DNA from: a virus
Strand: one strand, 5' to 3'
IMG/VR virus record: IMGVR_UViG_3300047373_000456
Location: 1-24,261 of that record
Length of the DNA stretch: 24,261 bases
The notes under the pieces are model-generated. The model was not told where the DNA came from. It did no database searches and worked only from the letters and a program-made list of their open reading frames with translations. Shown in pieces: positions 7,878-16,582 of this stretch. The first letter of the stretch is position 1; every line of letters begins with the position of its first letter. The translations under genes and the position numbers were made by a program.

Positions 7878-8543
7878 TTATAATGTTGACCCATCAATAG
7901 TATTACCTACTGAAATATCTGGGTTGTTAGTTACTGTTAATGTAATTTCTTCTCTACCACCTGTTTCATTACCAACAACAACTACTCTTGTCGATATATC
8001 AACATTATCAGCCAATACTTTAGATTGGATTGTAAACGTTGAGTTTGTACTGATAGTTACACTTCTTTTATCCTCATTTGGCCCGACTGGGTCTGCAGCA
8101 TTTGCGATTCCGTTACCATCACCAATTATACTTGCGGCGTCTGAATTGATAAGTGTTACGGTGTATCCTAATGTTTCGTTACCACCATTCTTAGTAGTAA
8201 GAGTTATAACCTGTTGGTTTCCACCTTCTTCTAATGTAACTGAAGTTGGATTAGGAACTATCTGAGGAATACGAATTGTATTCTTCGGTAAAGTTAATAA
8301 TTTATACTTTAAAGAGTAACTTTCATCAGTTACTGCTTCAACAATCGGCATATTTTCAATAATGATTCCGTAGTAATCAGAACCTAGTGGATGTGCCGCA
8401 TTCCACAATTCATAATCAACTTCATCATCTGCTAATGCAAACTGACTGATTACGAAAAAGTCTCTCCCTTTTGCCAATAACTCTCTACCCTTTTTCGTAA
8501 GAATAGCATCTACTGTTATTGATGAATTATCTAAATATCCCAT
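7878..8543 (-). CDS. Phage structural protein with Ig-like C-terminal part
   Basis: The 221-residue product opens MGYLDNSSITVDAILTKKGR, followed by FALADDEVDYELWNAAHPLG and YYGIIIENMPIVEA, an N-terminal block of about 90 residues that I recognise as recurrent in tail modules of marine T4-like phages. Residues about 95-210 are Thr/Val-rich with alternating strands (SVTLEEGGNQQVITLT, STFTIQSKV, REEITLTVTNN), resembling a bacterial Ig-like beta-sandwich. Such domains decorate virions and may bind carbohydrates weakly. The ATG has AAGG about ten bases upstream. It is the first gene after the only sizeable intergenic gap, so it may have its own promoter. The exact virion location is unknown. Confidence 0.65.
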   Translation of the reverse strand: MGYLDNSSITVDAILTKKGRELLAKGRDFFVISQFALADDEVDYELWNAAHPLGSDYYGIIIENMPIVEAVTDESYSLKYKLLTLPKNTIRIPQIVPNPTSVTLEEGGNQQVITLTTKNGGNETLGYTVTLINSDAASIIGDGNGIANAADPVGPNEDKRSVTISTNSTFTIQSKVLADNVDISTRVVVVGNETGGREEITLTVTNNPDISVGNTIDGSTL

Positions 8544-8575
8544 AATGTGTTACCTTTTTGTATTTTTTTGTTCTC

Positions 8576-8674
8576 TTATAAATATGATAAAAAATATTTT
8601 TAAGTTAATTTGGCAGTTAAACCAAATAAAATCATTTCAACCATTAATAAATATGAGGTTTCTAATAAATATGA
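8576..8674 (+). repeat. Three copies of a TWATAAATATGA element
   Basis: Read on the plus strand, TTATAAATATGA is at 8576-8587 and TAATAAATATGA at 8645-8656 and 8663-8674; on the minus strand the element reads TCATATTTATTA. The second and third copies are identical over 12 bases and spaced 18 bases apart. The core contains TATAAATA or AATAAATA, which resembles the T4-type late promoter, but it points rightwards, against all genes here. It may be an operator, an RNA feature or chance in AT-rich DNA. Confidence 0.45.
8608..8627. terminator. Weak hairpin, possible attenuated terminator
   Basis: ATTTGG (8608-8613) pairs with CCAAAT (8622-8627) around an eight-base loop, giving a six-base-pair stem. 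On the minus strand a T-run follows only after about ten bases (TTAACTTAAAAATATTTTTT), so a classical intrinsic terminator is doubtful. It is the only hairpin I noticed in the longest gap. Confidence 0.25.
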
Positions 8675-8691
8675 AATTTTTATTAAAAAAG

Positions 8692-9996
8692 TTAATTTCC
8701 TCGCTTCTTTCTGAATAATGGTATTTCTTTTGGCCCTTTTACCTTTGTCTTAATGTAATCTATATCTTCTTTTTTATCTATTTCTAATGTCTTTCTAATG
8801 TTTAATAATTTTGTTAATTTATTGTACTCATCAAGAGGTTTCTTATCTTTAGGTACAACTATAAGTATATCATCAGGTCTATTATCTGAATTTAAATCAA
8901 AATCAGATTCTTCACTTTCAACAATATCCCTATGAGGTACTACTTTTCTACCCAATTGCTTTTCCATTCTTGCAATTTCTTTTAACTTAATTTGTACTTC
9001 TGTTTCCTTATTTATTTCAGGATTACGTTCTGTTTTTTCTTTTTGTTCTAACAATACATCCCCTTCAAAGAAAGTTTGTACTTCACTTCTTCTTACACGA
9101 TTTACTTTGAACTTACCTTCTTCAGATTTTCTGATTTGTTCTTTCTTCAATCTTTCAACCTTCTTTTGTTGAAGTGCTTTCTTTTCTTTTTTAATAGTTT
9201 GTTTATCAGATTCTATTTTTCTTAAATCTTTTACTCGTTCTTCTTCTCTAACTTTAAGTTCTTCAGGACTAAACTTTTTAAGGTTTTTAGAATTACGTTT
9301 ACTGAATTCAGGAAACTTCTCATCTAAGAACAACTGAAACTCTTTTCTTTTTTGTTCTATTTCCGCATCAAATAAAGCTCTTCTTTTTAATTCATCTTGA
9401 ATTGCTTCTTTTCTACCTGATTCACGTTCCTTTTCTATCTCTCTACGTTTTTCTTCTTCTTTTTCTAATCTAACCCTATCTCTTTCTTCTAACTCTGAAG
9501 CTTTAATGATTGGAACAGGTACAGGTTTTATTTTAATTACTTTTGTTTTTTCTTGTTTAGTAATTTTATCAATTAAATCCTGTTCTGATGTTCTATCTTT
9601 ATCATCAATTTTTACAGCACCACCAATGTTCTGTGGAGTATCAACTTCCTTTACAGGTGATTTAATAATATCCTCTAACTCATCTTCCTCTGATTTTGGT
9701 TTAATAGGTGATAATGGTTTTGATTGTAATGATTCACTTTCTTTTTGTAAAAGTTCTTTCGTTATCTTAGAAATATCATCAACCCTTTTATCCTCTTTAG
9801 GTGGTGAAACTAATTTTATAGTTTCTTCCAATCTAACATCTTCTAAAAATTCAGCCGGCTTTGGTTCTGGCTTAGGTTTAGGTGGTGGTGGTGATTTTGG
9901 TGATACACCAGTCGTACCTTTTCCTTTGCCTGGAGGAGTTGGTGATAACTTACCAACTGGCGGAATAAACTTTTCTATTTTCTTTTTCTTAGCCAT
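8692..9996 (-). CDS. Lys/Glu-rich, Pro-rich phage protein of unknown function
   Basis: I do not recognise a family for this 434-residue protein. It starts with a basic MAKKKKIEKF and a Pro/Lys-rich stretch to about residue 48 (KSPPPPKPKPEPKP). Residues about 165-345 are dense in Lys, Glu and Arg with almost no aromatic residues, giving long charged helices or coiled coil. The C-terminus is again more ordered (DILIVVPKDKKPLDEYNKLTKLLNI) and ends basic. There is no Cys or Trp. The start is very well supported by AAAGGAGAGGTG at 10001-10012, and the ATG overlaps the stop of the 1802-residue protein (TAATG). That neighbour's C-terminal 165 residues have the same composition, so the two may interact or share an origin. 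A flexible structural or assembly role is plausible; no enzymatic motif is visible. Confidence 0.7.
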   Translation of the reverse strand: MAKKKKIEKFIPPVGKLSPTPPGKGKGTTGVSPKSPPPPKPKPEPKPAEFLEDVRLEETIKLVSPPKEDKRVDDISKITKELLQKESESLQSKPLSPIKPKSEEDELEDIIKSPVKEVDTPQNIGGAVKIDDKDRTSEQDLIDKITKQEKTKVIKIKPVPVPIIKASELEERDRVRLEKEEEKRREIEKERESGRKEAIQDELKRRALFDAEIEQKRKEFQLFLDEKFPEFSKRNSKNLKKFSPEELKVREEERVKDLRKIESDKQTIKKEKKALQQKKVERLKKEQIRKSEEGKFKVNRVRRSEVQTFFEGDVLLEQKEKTERNPEINKETEVQIKLKEIARMEKQLGRKVVPHRDIVESEESDFDLNSDNRPDDILIVVPKDKKPLDEYNKLTKLLNIRKTLEIDKKEDIDYIKTKVKGPKEIPLFRKKRGN

Positions 9997-12900
9997 TATT
10001 CACCTCTCCTTTCAGATTTACCTTCTTTTTTAACTTTTTCTTTAGATTCTTTTTTTGGAAGTTCTAATTGTTCAATTATTTTTTTATCAATCTTTTTTTC
10101 TTCTATAAAGATTTCTCTTTCTTTTGGTGGAAGTTTACTTATTTTCTCAGCCAAACCACCGAACTTTTCTGGTTCAATATTTTGTTTTGATTCAACGTTA
10201 ACTTGCTGACCATCTATTAATCTAACTTCTCTTTCCTCTTTTACTTCGATTTGAGGTTTTTCTTTTTCTTCAATTTCTTTTTTAACAATTTCAGGATTGT
10301 TTATAACATCAAATTCATCCTGTCTAGCTTTTTCTCTATTACTAATATCTTCAGAGTTTTGTTTTCTTACATCAAACTCATTTCTTCTTGATTCTTCAAT
10401 GTTAATTAATTTTTGAATCTCTCTACGGAACTTAGATTTTTCTTTTCTATATTCCATTCTTCTTTGATAGAATACTTCTTTAGAAATAAATAGCTCTTCA
10501 ATGTTAAGTGTTGTAAGACCTGTTAATACATCAACATCTAAGTTACCTTCTTCTGCAGTTTGAGATGTATTGATTAATACATTAGGGTCTGCTTGGAATA
10601 CTTCAATTACAGGTTTTCCATCAGGCGTATCAGGTGAATTTGTTGTTAATGAATCTGATGTCATCTTACACCCTAAGTGTCTTAAATTAAATACAGCCAA
10701 TGGTAATTCATCAGTAGATACTTGAGATGGGGATAGTGAAGATGAATATGATAATCCTAATGATGCTGATAAAGATGAACTATAGAAGTAGTTTATACTT
10801 CTTGCATATTTAGCAGGTCGTTTGTTAACTATCGTTGTACCTAATGCGTTGTAGTTCCAACTACCATTAGAACCTGTAATCCATCCTAATCCAAATCCTA
10901 CATCACCAGATGCAGATGGTATTAATATATCAAACTTATATTGTGATGGTTTGTAAGGTATCTTAGCAGTAATCAATCCTTTATCTTCTAAATCTTTTTT
11001 AGTTACAGATATTGAATGTGATACTAACAATGTTGCACTGTATAATGTGTTTACAGCTGTTACACTATTTGGAGTACTCAATAATATATCAGGAGTATTT
11101 GTATAATCTGCCGATGCACTTCTTTGTTGTTCGATTACAATATTAGTTGTGTAATCTTTATAATCCCCACTTAATGCTAACGATGATGTTAAATCTAAAT
11201 CTGTTCCGTATGTTGGATATTCCCCACTACCTTGTTGTGATTGAGTTAAGAATAATTGTGTTTGGTGAGTTACATACTCTGCACCAAAACTAGCAGTCAT
11301 CATCGGAATGTTATCACTTTTGAAGTTATCATAAGTTGGATATGTCATACTCGGTGTAGGTGCTATTGAACCTAACGACATTGATAATGGAGTCGTTGTC
11401 ATCGAAATCTTAGGTGCAGCCCCACCACTTATTTCAGTTTCATAAGTTGGATAAGTCCATTCTTGTTCAGGTCGTGCACTCATAGATACTTCTAATGGAG
11501 TGATAAACATCTGTGGAACTTTATCAATCTGTTTAATTACTGTTTTATAGAATGGTTCTGTTTTAGTAAGTTTAGCTTTAGATTTAACTTTAGGTCTTTC
11601 TAAGATATGTGGTTCAATAATAATACCTGAATTGTAATCAACCCTAGCTGGTATAGTTTGTCTAATCTGTTCAAATACAGAGAAATCATATCTTGCAAGA
11701 ATATCAATCGTACTATTAATTAAGTTCTTAGTACTATACTTTTTAAATACTTGCCTTCTTAAATAATCTAATTGTTCGTTTTGTTCTGTAAACCCTTCTC
11801 TCTGGTCTGGGTCTCCAATGTAATCATCTATATCAAAGAAACCTGTATGGTTGTATATATCCTCATTGAACATTTTTGTTGCGGATAGATATACACCTAA
11901 TTGATTAGAATCATTTGGAGCTGAATCATATTTAGATGTTTCTTTTCGTTGGTCGGTATCTAACACTCCTTTTAATCTATTAGGTTCTAATCTAATCTTA
12001 TTGTTCATAATATTGTTTGCACCTGCAGATGGAACTTTCGTATGATACTCATCAGTTACACCTCTTAAATCATCAGGTTCAAAGTTGTATAATGATGCAG
12101 ATAATATTCTTCCATCCAATACCTTTGATATTTGTTGATTTGGGTGTTGTGATGGTTGTGAATCAATTGCCTGTACATTATTTAATCTTGAATCAGGTAA
12201 AAATCTAAACTTTAAATCAAAGTAAGATGCCGTTGGTGAGTTACCATGATAGGATTCTCTCGCCAATGTATGTTCATCTATAACAATATCTTTTAGTGGT
12301 TGAGCCCAATATCTTAATTCTTGTATTGAACCACTTAGATATTGTGCATCTGCCCATAGAGATGGTGTACTTCCTGTTGGTAAAGTTTTACCAACTGTTA
12401 ATGTACCACTACCAGTCCAAGCCGCATTGTAAGATGGTTCTGAAGAACCTGTAATGAATATACTTGCGGATTTAGATAAGATAATATTATCTCTACGATG
12501 TTTACGATACATCAATCTATATTCATTATCTTGTGTGATATCATCTACAGAAGTTTGTCTCTGTACAATAAGTGTTGACATTTTAGAATCAAATATAGGT
12601 ACATTACTAATAGATGCAGATTTATATCCACTACTACCAGTTAAATAAAAGTGAATGTTACCTTTTATATTTGATTTAGAATTAGATAAAGATTCATATA
12701 CAACTGCAAACTTATCACCTTTATTAAATATAGCAGTATCCCTATTCATATTTTGTTGAACTTGTAATTCAATAACATCAATAGGATTCGGGTCGTTAAT
12801 TGCATATGTGACTGGGTCTATATCTGTAATCTTATCAAAAGGAACTGTCATATAGTTATCAGTATCAAATCTCTGATGATATACGAATCTTTCATGTTCC

Positions 12901-15404
12901 CAAAATTGTCTTTCATCTTCTATTACAGGCCCACCATATTCTCTGATTGATAAGAATGTTTGAGGAATACCATATGTAGCTATTAATGCTTTAACTGCTC
13001 TTGCCGAACCTTTTGTTTTTAGAAGGTATGGAATGTTGTTTACAATTCTTCTCCAAATCTCATGAGTGTATTGTTCGACTGGTTTAGATGCTAATGAACC
13101 CGATTGAACAGGATTACCAAACTTATCCGTACCCAATGCATAACTCCAAAGTTCTTCTCTATCTTTTCCATGTGTTAGTTTCCAACCCATTGATTTTGCC
13201 ACATCATAAAGTAAGTTGTTCGGCATACCATCGTATGGATGTTCTTCTCTAACATTTATAGAAGTTAATTTTTTAATATAAGCCCATGTGATATCAAAGT
13301 GATGTCCAATCATATCAATGAACATTATATAATCTAAATTCAGCGGGTCCTCGGCAATAGATGCTGGAATGGTTTTGGTTAACCTTCCAGTATTCATAGC
13401 ATCAAAGTAACTAGCAGATTCTATTAGATTATTGTAATAGTGTATTGCATTTGATGATGTAGCTGAAATTAATTGTGGTGGTTGTGATTTAACTTTAGGC
13501 CAAGGTTGGAATGTAAAGTTAGAACCACTATAATGTGAGTACAATGAACTTGATGGTTCGGTGTACATCCATCTTTCAAACCCATCCATACCACTAACTA
13601 CAGTATTTTTTCTAGTGATAGATTGAGATATGTTTGTTAGAGCTTCAGAACCACTAACTGAACGGAGTGTTTTGATTCTATCATCATACCCTTCAATCAA
13701 TTCTAATTTATACTTAAAATTATTTACTCTTTCTACCGCAGAGGAATAATGTACAAACTCAGAGAAATCAGAGTAGTTTAAATTTATGTGTTCTTCGAAT
13801 GATGCACTAATGTATTTATCAATAATCTGTTGAGATGTTTGTAAATTTGTATCCAATAGCTGATTCCAACTTTTTAAATCAGTTCCAACAGATTTACCAT
13901 AAGTACCCATATCAATTTTAAAGTTAGGCTCAGAGAAGTTTTCTTGTACTGGCTTTCTTGTGTATGGATATAATATTATTTTTTCTACATATGAATCTCT
14001 AAAGACTCTATTGATTGTACAAGATTTAGTTTGTAAATCACCCCTTAAAGGTTTATATAGTTTTACTGTTACAGTTTTTAAATCTTTTATTCCTGCAAAT
14101 TGTGGATTGTAGTATTGTACTTTACTTGATGTAGGTTTACCATTTAGTAAATCAAAGAAATCAACATCTGGCCCAATTGCAAAACTTCTCTCATCATCAT
14201 CATTTGCAAATGTATAATAAACAGGACCTGTCTCAATACTACCATCTGTTTGTACTACTGGCCCTTCAATTTGAGTCCAAAATGTATTTAAATCTTCATC
14301 TGTAGCCACTTCAAATTTAGCACCTCTACCTGTTGTTGTAAATTTTCTTCTAATCTCTGTAGATAATACTACGTTCTGTGATGATTTAGATTTAAATCTA
14401 GATTGATATGTTGGAGCCTTACCATCTGGTTTATCTTCTTTTGGTGAAAAGGTTGCAACCTGTTCCGTTGTTGTAGTTGAGCCCGTTTCGTTACCATCAT
14501 CATCTACAGTTGGAACTTCTTTAGTTTCATCAGATATTACTACTTCAGATTCTAATACAATCGCACTTTCAGCTGGTTGAGAATCTGATGGTAATGCATC
14601 TATTTCACCTTCTATATCTTCACTTGGAGATACTGTTACTGTTTCATTTTCAGTATAAACTTCAGCCCAAAATCCTGGTAAACTTGATATTGGATAAAAT
14701 CTAGTAGATAATCCATTGAATGTATCTTCTGGAAACTTTAATGTACTTTCTACTGCACCGATTCTTTCATTTAAAGTAAAATCAAAGTTTGTAACTGCAG
14801 CTAATTCATTATCACCAAAATCTAAAACATATTGTTCTAAGTAATCACTAGCAGGGTCTTGTTCAGAAGGTCGTTCTACCATCTTACCTTCTTCAGTAAA
14901 CCCACCTACAGAAAATATTTCAAATAAACCTTCATGTGTATCAATAAATTGATTCTTTTGTTTATCTAATGTTAGTTGGATTTCAGTACCATCGGCTGAG
15001 ATTTCTTCTATTTTAAGATTATCAGTTAATTGTGTTAAGAAATTATATACTATTGAAAAACTACCTTTGGTAAAGTTTGTTGCAGTTCTTATATCTTTTT
15101 CAGGACAAACTGATATCTGTAAATCTGTTAACGTATCTGAATTAGAATCTATCTCAGAATCATCAAATGGCATATTTATTTTGGATATAAGTAAATTTTC
15201 TCCTGAGTATATATGGTAATCCATTTTAGAACGTTTGTAATCCGCTGATGATACAGGAGACATTCCTTTTAAATCATACTCAGAAGTTGCAGAAGGTTTT
15301 ACATCAATTCTATCCAAATCTGCATCAGAATATATCTGAGGCGCATCTAATGTCGCCTTAGTTGTAAGTATCTCTGCTCCTTTATTGTATATATCTACAC
15401 TCAT
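9996..15404 (-). CDS. Giant multidomain baseplate/tail protein (gp7 / P2 gpI-like segment, LamG-like domain)
   Basis: This 1802-residue protein sits after the gp25-gp6 wedge genes, where large wedge proteins such as T4 gp7 are encoded. Domains: residues 1-640, mostly beta structural sequence with a Ser/Thr/acidic linker at about 255-330; residues about 650-825, a helical segment (YIMFIDMIGHHFDITWAYIK, LLYDVAKSMGW, IPYLLKTKGSARAVKALIATYG, SIREYGGP) that matches P2 tail protein I-type proteins; residues about 837-1050, a LamG-like beta-sandwich closing with GSIQELRYWAQPL; residues 1299-1450, short tandem repeats around YPTY; residues about 1455-1600, another beta domain with GWITGSNGSWNYNALG; and from about 1640 to the end a Lys/Glu-rich coiled-coil tail (RRNEFDV and RQDEFDV are internal echoes). 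Start and stop are both coupled through TAATG overlaps with the neighbouring genes. It probably bridges baseplate and fibres and may bind host glycans. The gpI match is well supported; the other roles are inferred. Confidence 0.8.
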   Translation of the reverse strand: MSVDIYNKGAEILTTKATLDAPQIYSDADLDRIDVKPSATSEYDLKGMSPVSSADYKRSKMDYHIYSGENLLISKINMPFDDSEIDSNSDTLTDLQISVCPEKDIRTATNFTKGSFSIVYNFLTQLTDNLKIEEISADGTEIQLTLDKQKNQFIDTHEGLFEIFSVGGFTEEGKMVERPSEQDPASDYLEQYVLDFGDNELAAVTNFDFTLNERIGAVESTLKFPEDTFNGLSTRFYPISSLPGFWAEVYTENETVTVSPSEDIEGEIDALPSDSQPAESAIVLESEVVISDETKEVPTVDDDGNETGSTTTTEQVATFSPKEDKPDGKAPTYQSRFKSKSSQNVVLSTEIRRKFTTTGRGAKFEVATDEDLNTFWTQIEGPVVQTDGSIETGPVYYTFANDDDERSFAIGPDVDFFDLLNGKPTSSKVQYYNPQFAGIKDLKTVTVKLYKPLRGDLQTKSCTINRVFRDSYVEKIILYPYTRKPVQENFSEPNFKIDMGTYGKSVGTDLKSWNQLLDTNLQTSQQIIDKYISASFEEHINLNYSDFSEFVHYSSAVERVNNFKYKLELIEGYDDRIKTLRSVSGSEALTNISQSITRKNTVVSGMDGFERWMYTEPSSSLYSHYSGSNFTFQPWPKVKSQPPQLISATSSNAIHYYNNLIESASYFDAMNTGRLTKTIPASIAEDPLNLDYIMFIDMIGHHFDITWAYIKKLTSINVREEHPYDGMPNNLLYDVAKSMGWKLTHGKDREELWSYALGTDKFGNPVQSGSLASKPVEQYTHEIWRRIVNNIPYLLKTKGSARAVKALIATYGIPQTFLSIREYGGPVIEDERQFWEHERFVYHQRFDTDNYMTVPFDKITDIDPVTYAINDPNPIDVIELQVQQNMNRDTAIFNKGDKFAVVYESLSNSKSNIKGNIHFYLTGSSGYKSASISNVPIFDSKMSTLIVQRQTSVDDITQDNEYRLMYRKHRRDNIILSKSASIFITGSSEPSYNAAWTGSGTLTVGKTLPTGSTPSLWADAQYLSGSIQELRYWAQPLKDIVIDEHTLARESYHGNSPTASYFDLKFRFLPDSRLNNVQAIDSQPSQHPNQQISKVLDGRILSASLYNFEPDDLRGVTDEYHTKVPSAGANNIMNNKIRLEPNRLKGVLDTDQRKETSKYDSAPNDSNQLGVYLSATKMFNEDIYNHTGFFDIDDYIGDPDQREGFTEQNEQLDYLRRQVFKKYSTKNLINSTIDILARYDFSVFEQIRQTIPARVDYNSGIIIEPHILERPKVKSKAKLTKTEPFYKTVIKQIDKVPQMFITPLEVSMSARPEQEWTYPTYETEISGGAAPKISMTTTPLSMSLGSIAPTPSMTYPTYDNFKSDNIPMMTASFGAEYVTHQTQLFLTQSQQGSGEYPTYGTDLDLTSSLALSGDYKDYTTNIVIEQQRSASADYTNTPDILLSTPNSVTAVNTLYSATLLVSHSISVTKKDLEDKGLITAKIPYKPSQYKFDILIPSASGDVGFGLGWITGSNGSWNYNALGTTIVNKRPAKYARSINYFYSSSLSASLGLSYSSSLSPSQVSTDELPLAVFNLRHLGCKMTSDSLTTNSPDTPDGKPVIEVFQADPNVLINTSQTAEEGNLDVDVLTGLTTLNIEELFISKEVFYQRRMEYRKEKSKFRREIQKLINIEESRRNEFDVRKQNSEDISNREKARQDEFDVINNPEIVKKEIEEKEKPQIEVKEEREVRLIDGQQVNVESKQNIEPEKFGGLAEKISKLPPKEREIFIEEKKIDKKIIEQLELPKKESKEKVKKEGKSERRGE
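10001..10012 (-). promoter_or_regulatory. Strong ribosome binding site of the Lys/Glu-rich gene
   Basis: On the minus strand AAAGGAGAGGTG lies inside the last codons of the 1802-residue gene, with AGGAG nine bases and AGGTG four bases before the ATG at 9996. It is the most complete Shine-Dalgarno in the window, suggesting the 434-residue protein is made in quantity rather than merely by read-through coupling. Confidence 0.7.
11055..11510 (-). repeat. Protein-level tandem repeats (YPTY repeats, period about 19 residues)
   Basis: Within the giant protein, residues 1299-1450 contain YPTY at 1318, 1355 and 1396, YKDY at 1415 and DYTN at 1433. Between the first copies a second motif appears: TPLEVSMS at 1302 and TPLSMSLG at 1338. 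Starts are about 36-41 residues apart for the full pair and 19 for the later copies, so the unit is about 19 residues, sometimes alternating between two variants. At the DNA level the copies are diverged but still visible as CATAAGTTGGATA-like stretches on the plus strand. Confidence 0.6.
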
Positions 15405-16579
15405 TATAATTTTCCATTCATTTTAGGAATTCTAGGTTGTCCTGTTTTAATCTGAGCTCTTGCGGTTTGATTTAACAATCTCATTAAATCTATCCACTCT
15501 AAGTTATGTCTATTATTTGCACCATAGAAGTTTCTGATAATATTACTACTTGTACTTTTATTTATTCCGTTTCCTCGAATTACTTTATCAATATCTCGTT
15601 TCCATTCTGCAGGGGTTCTATCTAATATTTTTTTATTATCTTTTCTACGGTTACCTGGTTCATTCATCCATGCTTTCATTAAAGCCGATTTTATTTTAGA
15701 TTTACTTTTCATAATAAATGATTTCTGAGCATCCATCAATGTCATATTATATAATAAATCATCATAGTTTATTGTTCCAACATTATTGTTAAACGTTCCT
15801 TCTTCAATAACCTTTCTATAGTTCTTTTTATTATAGAAAGTTTTAAAAAGAATTCCTTTTTGTTTTTTAGAATTTTCATCAAGATATCCAGTTCCACCGT
15901 TCATTAAATCTTCAGCCGTAATATTAACAATTCTTTTAAGAGCATCTTCATCTCTACCTTTTTCTACGTTTTCAATTTCATTTTTCCACTTTTTAGCCTT
16001 TGCTGATGCACCTATTCCTTCGATAACATTGTTCTCAGAACCAAACACTTCTCTTGCTGCTAAATATAAACCATGTGCTTGTCTCGTATCACCTCTGTAC
16101 CTTGACCTTGTAATAAAGTGTAAGTTACCATCTAACATTTCATACGTTATTCTAACATCATCTTTACTAAAACCACCAACACCTGCAGAACCAGCATTAC
16201 CAGGATTTGTTGCCGTTTCATAAAACATACCATTCCATGTATAATTCAATCCTTCTACTTCTATATTTAATGGAGTTCCCTTTACTTCACTCCATCTATC
16301 TTTACCTGTACTAAACTTCCATAGTTTTGCACCTGAACCTGCATCTCCTACGAGTGGAGCTCCTTTTTTAGATTTACCACCAAGTAAAGGATTGATACCT
16401 TTTTGGAGTAACCCAACACCCGCACCAAGAATTTTAGTTATGGGCCCAACACCAGGTACAAATTGTAATGCAGTTGTTGCAATCTTACCAATCGGTGAAG
16501 ATAATGCTTTCCCAATACCTTTACCAACTTTTTTAGCAGCCCTACTAATACCTTTTCCTATTTTTTTAAAAAATCCCAT
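15404..16579 (-). CDS. Baseplate-region protein with cationic amphipathic N-terminus
   Basis: The 391-residue product has an unusual N-terminus: MGFFKKIGKGISRAAKKVGK followed by GIGKALSSPIGKIATTALQF and then the Gly/Pro-rich hydrophobic FVPGVGPITKILGAGVGLL. Eight basic and no acidic residues fall in the first 25, and the first acidic residue is D79. This looks like a membrane-active peptide plus a short hydrophobic segment. Residues about 86-170 are a small beta region (LWKFSTGKDRWSEVKG, GLNYTWNGMFYETA); residues about 175-391 are mostly helical and basic, with Lys/Arg/Asn-rich stretches. I recognise no enzyme family. It lies between two baseplate genes, four bases after one and overlapping the next (TAATG). 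A role in piercing or docking to the cell membrane during DNA entry is an inference from the N-terminus; a minor structural protein is the cautious call. Confidence 0.65.
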   Translation of the reverse strand: MGFFKKIGKGISRAAKKVGKGIGKALSSPIGKIATTALQFVPGVGPITKILGAGVGLLQKGINPLLGGKSKKGAPLVGDAGSGAKLWKFSTGKDRWSEVKGTPLNIEVEGLNYTWNGMFYETATNPGNAGSAGVGGFSKDDVRITYEMLDGNLHFITRSRYRGDTRQAHGLYLAAREVFGSENNVIEGIGASAKAKKWKNEIENVEKGRDEDALKRIVNITAEDLMNGGTGYLDENSKKQKGILFKTFYNKKNYRKVIEEGTFNNNVGTINYDDLLYNMTLMDAQKSFIMKSKSKIKSALMKAWMNEPGNRRKDNKKILDRTPAEWKRDIDKVIRGNGINKSTSSNIIRNFYGANNRHNLEWIDLMRLLNQTARAQIKTGQPRIPKMNGKL

Positions 16580-16582
16580 ATT

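Larger units (their letters stand above)
8544..8691. other. Intergenic region, about 150 bases, very AT-rich
   Basis: This is the only non-coding gap above about 50 bases. It contains three near-identical 12-base elements, a small hairpin (8608-8627), a perfect AAAAATATTTTT palindrome (8589-8600), and the AAGG ribosome binding site for the gene starting at 8543. It lies between the Lys/Glu-rich protein gene and the next structural gene, so a weak terminator, a promoter for the 8543-to-left genes, or an RNA processing site are all possible. I cannot identify a reliable -35/-10 pair. Confidence 0.5.

Noticed and set aside
9506-10033. Plus-strand open frame of 175 codons
   Set aside because: It is antisense to the Pro/Lys-rich part of the 434-residue gene; its Gly/Ser/Phe composition mirrors that composition, and the minus-strand gene has a strong ribosome binding site and coupled start.
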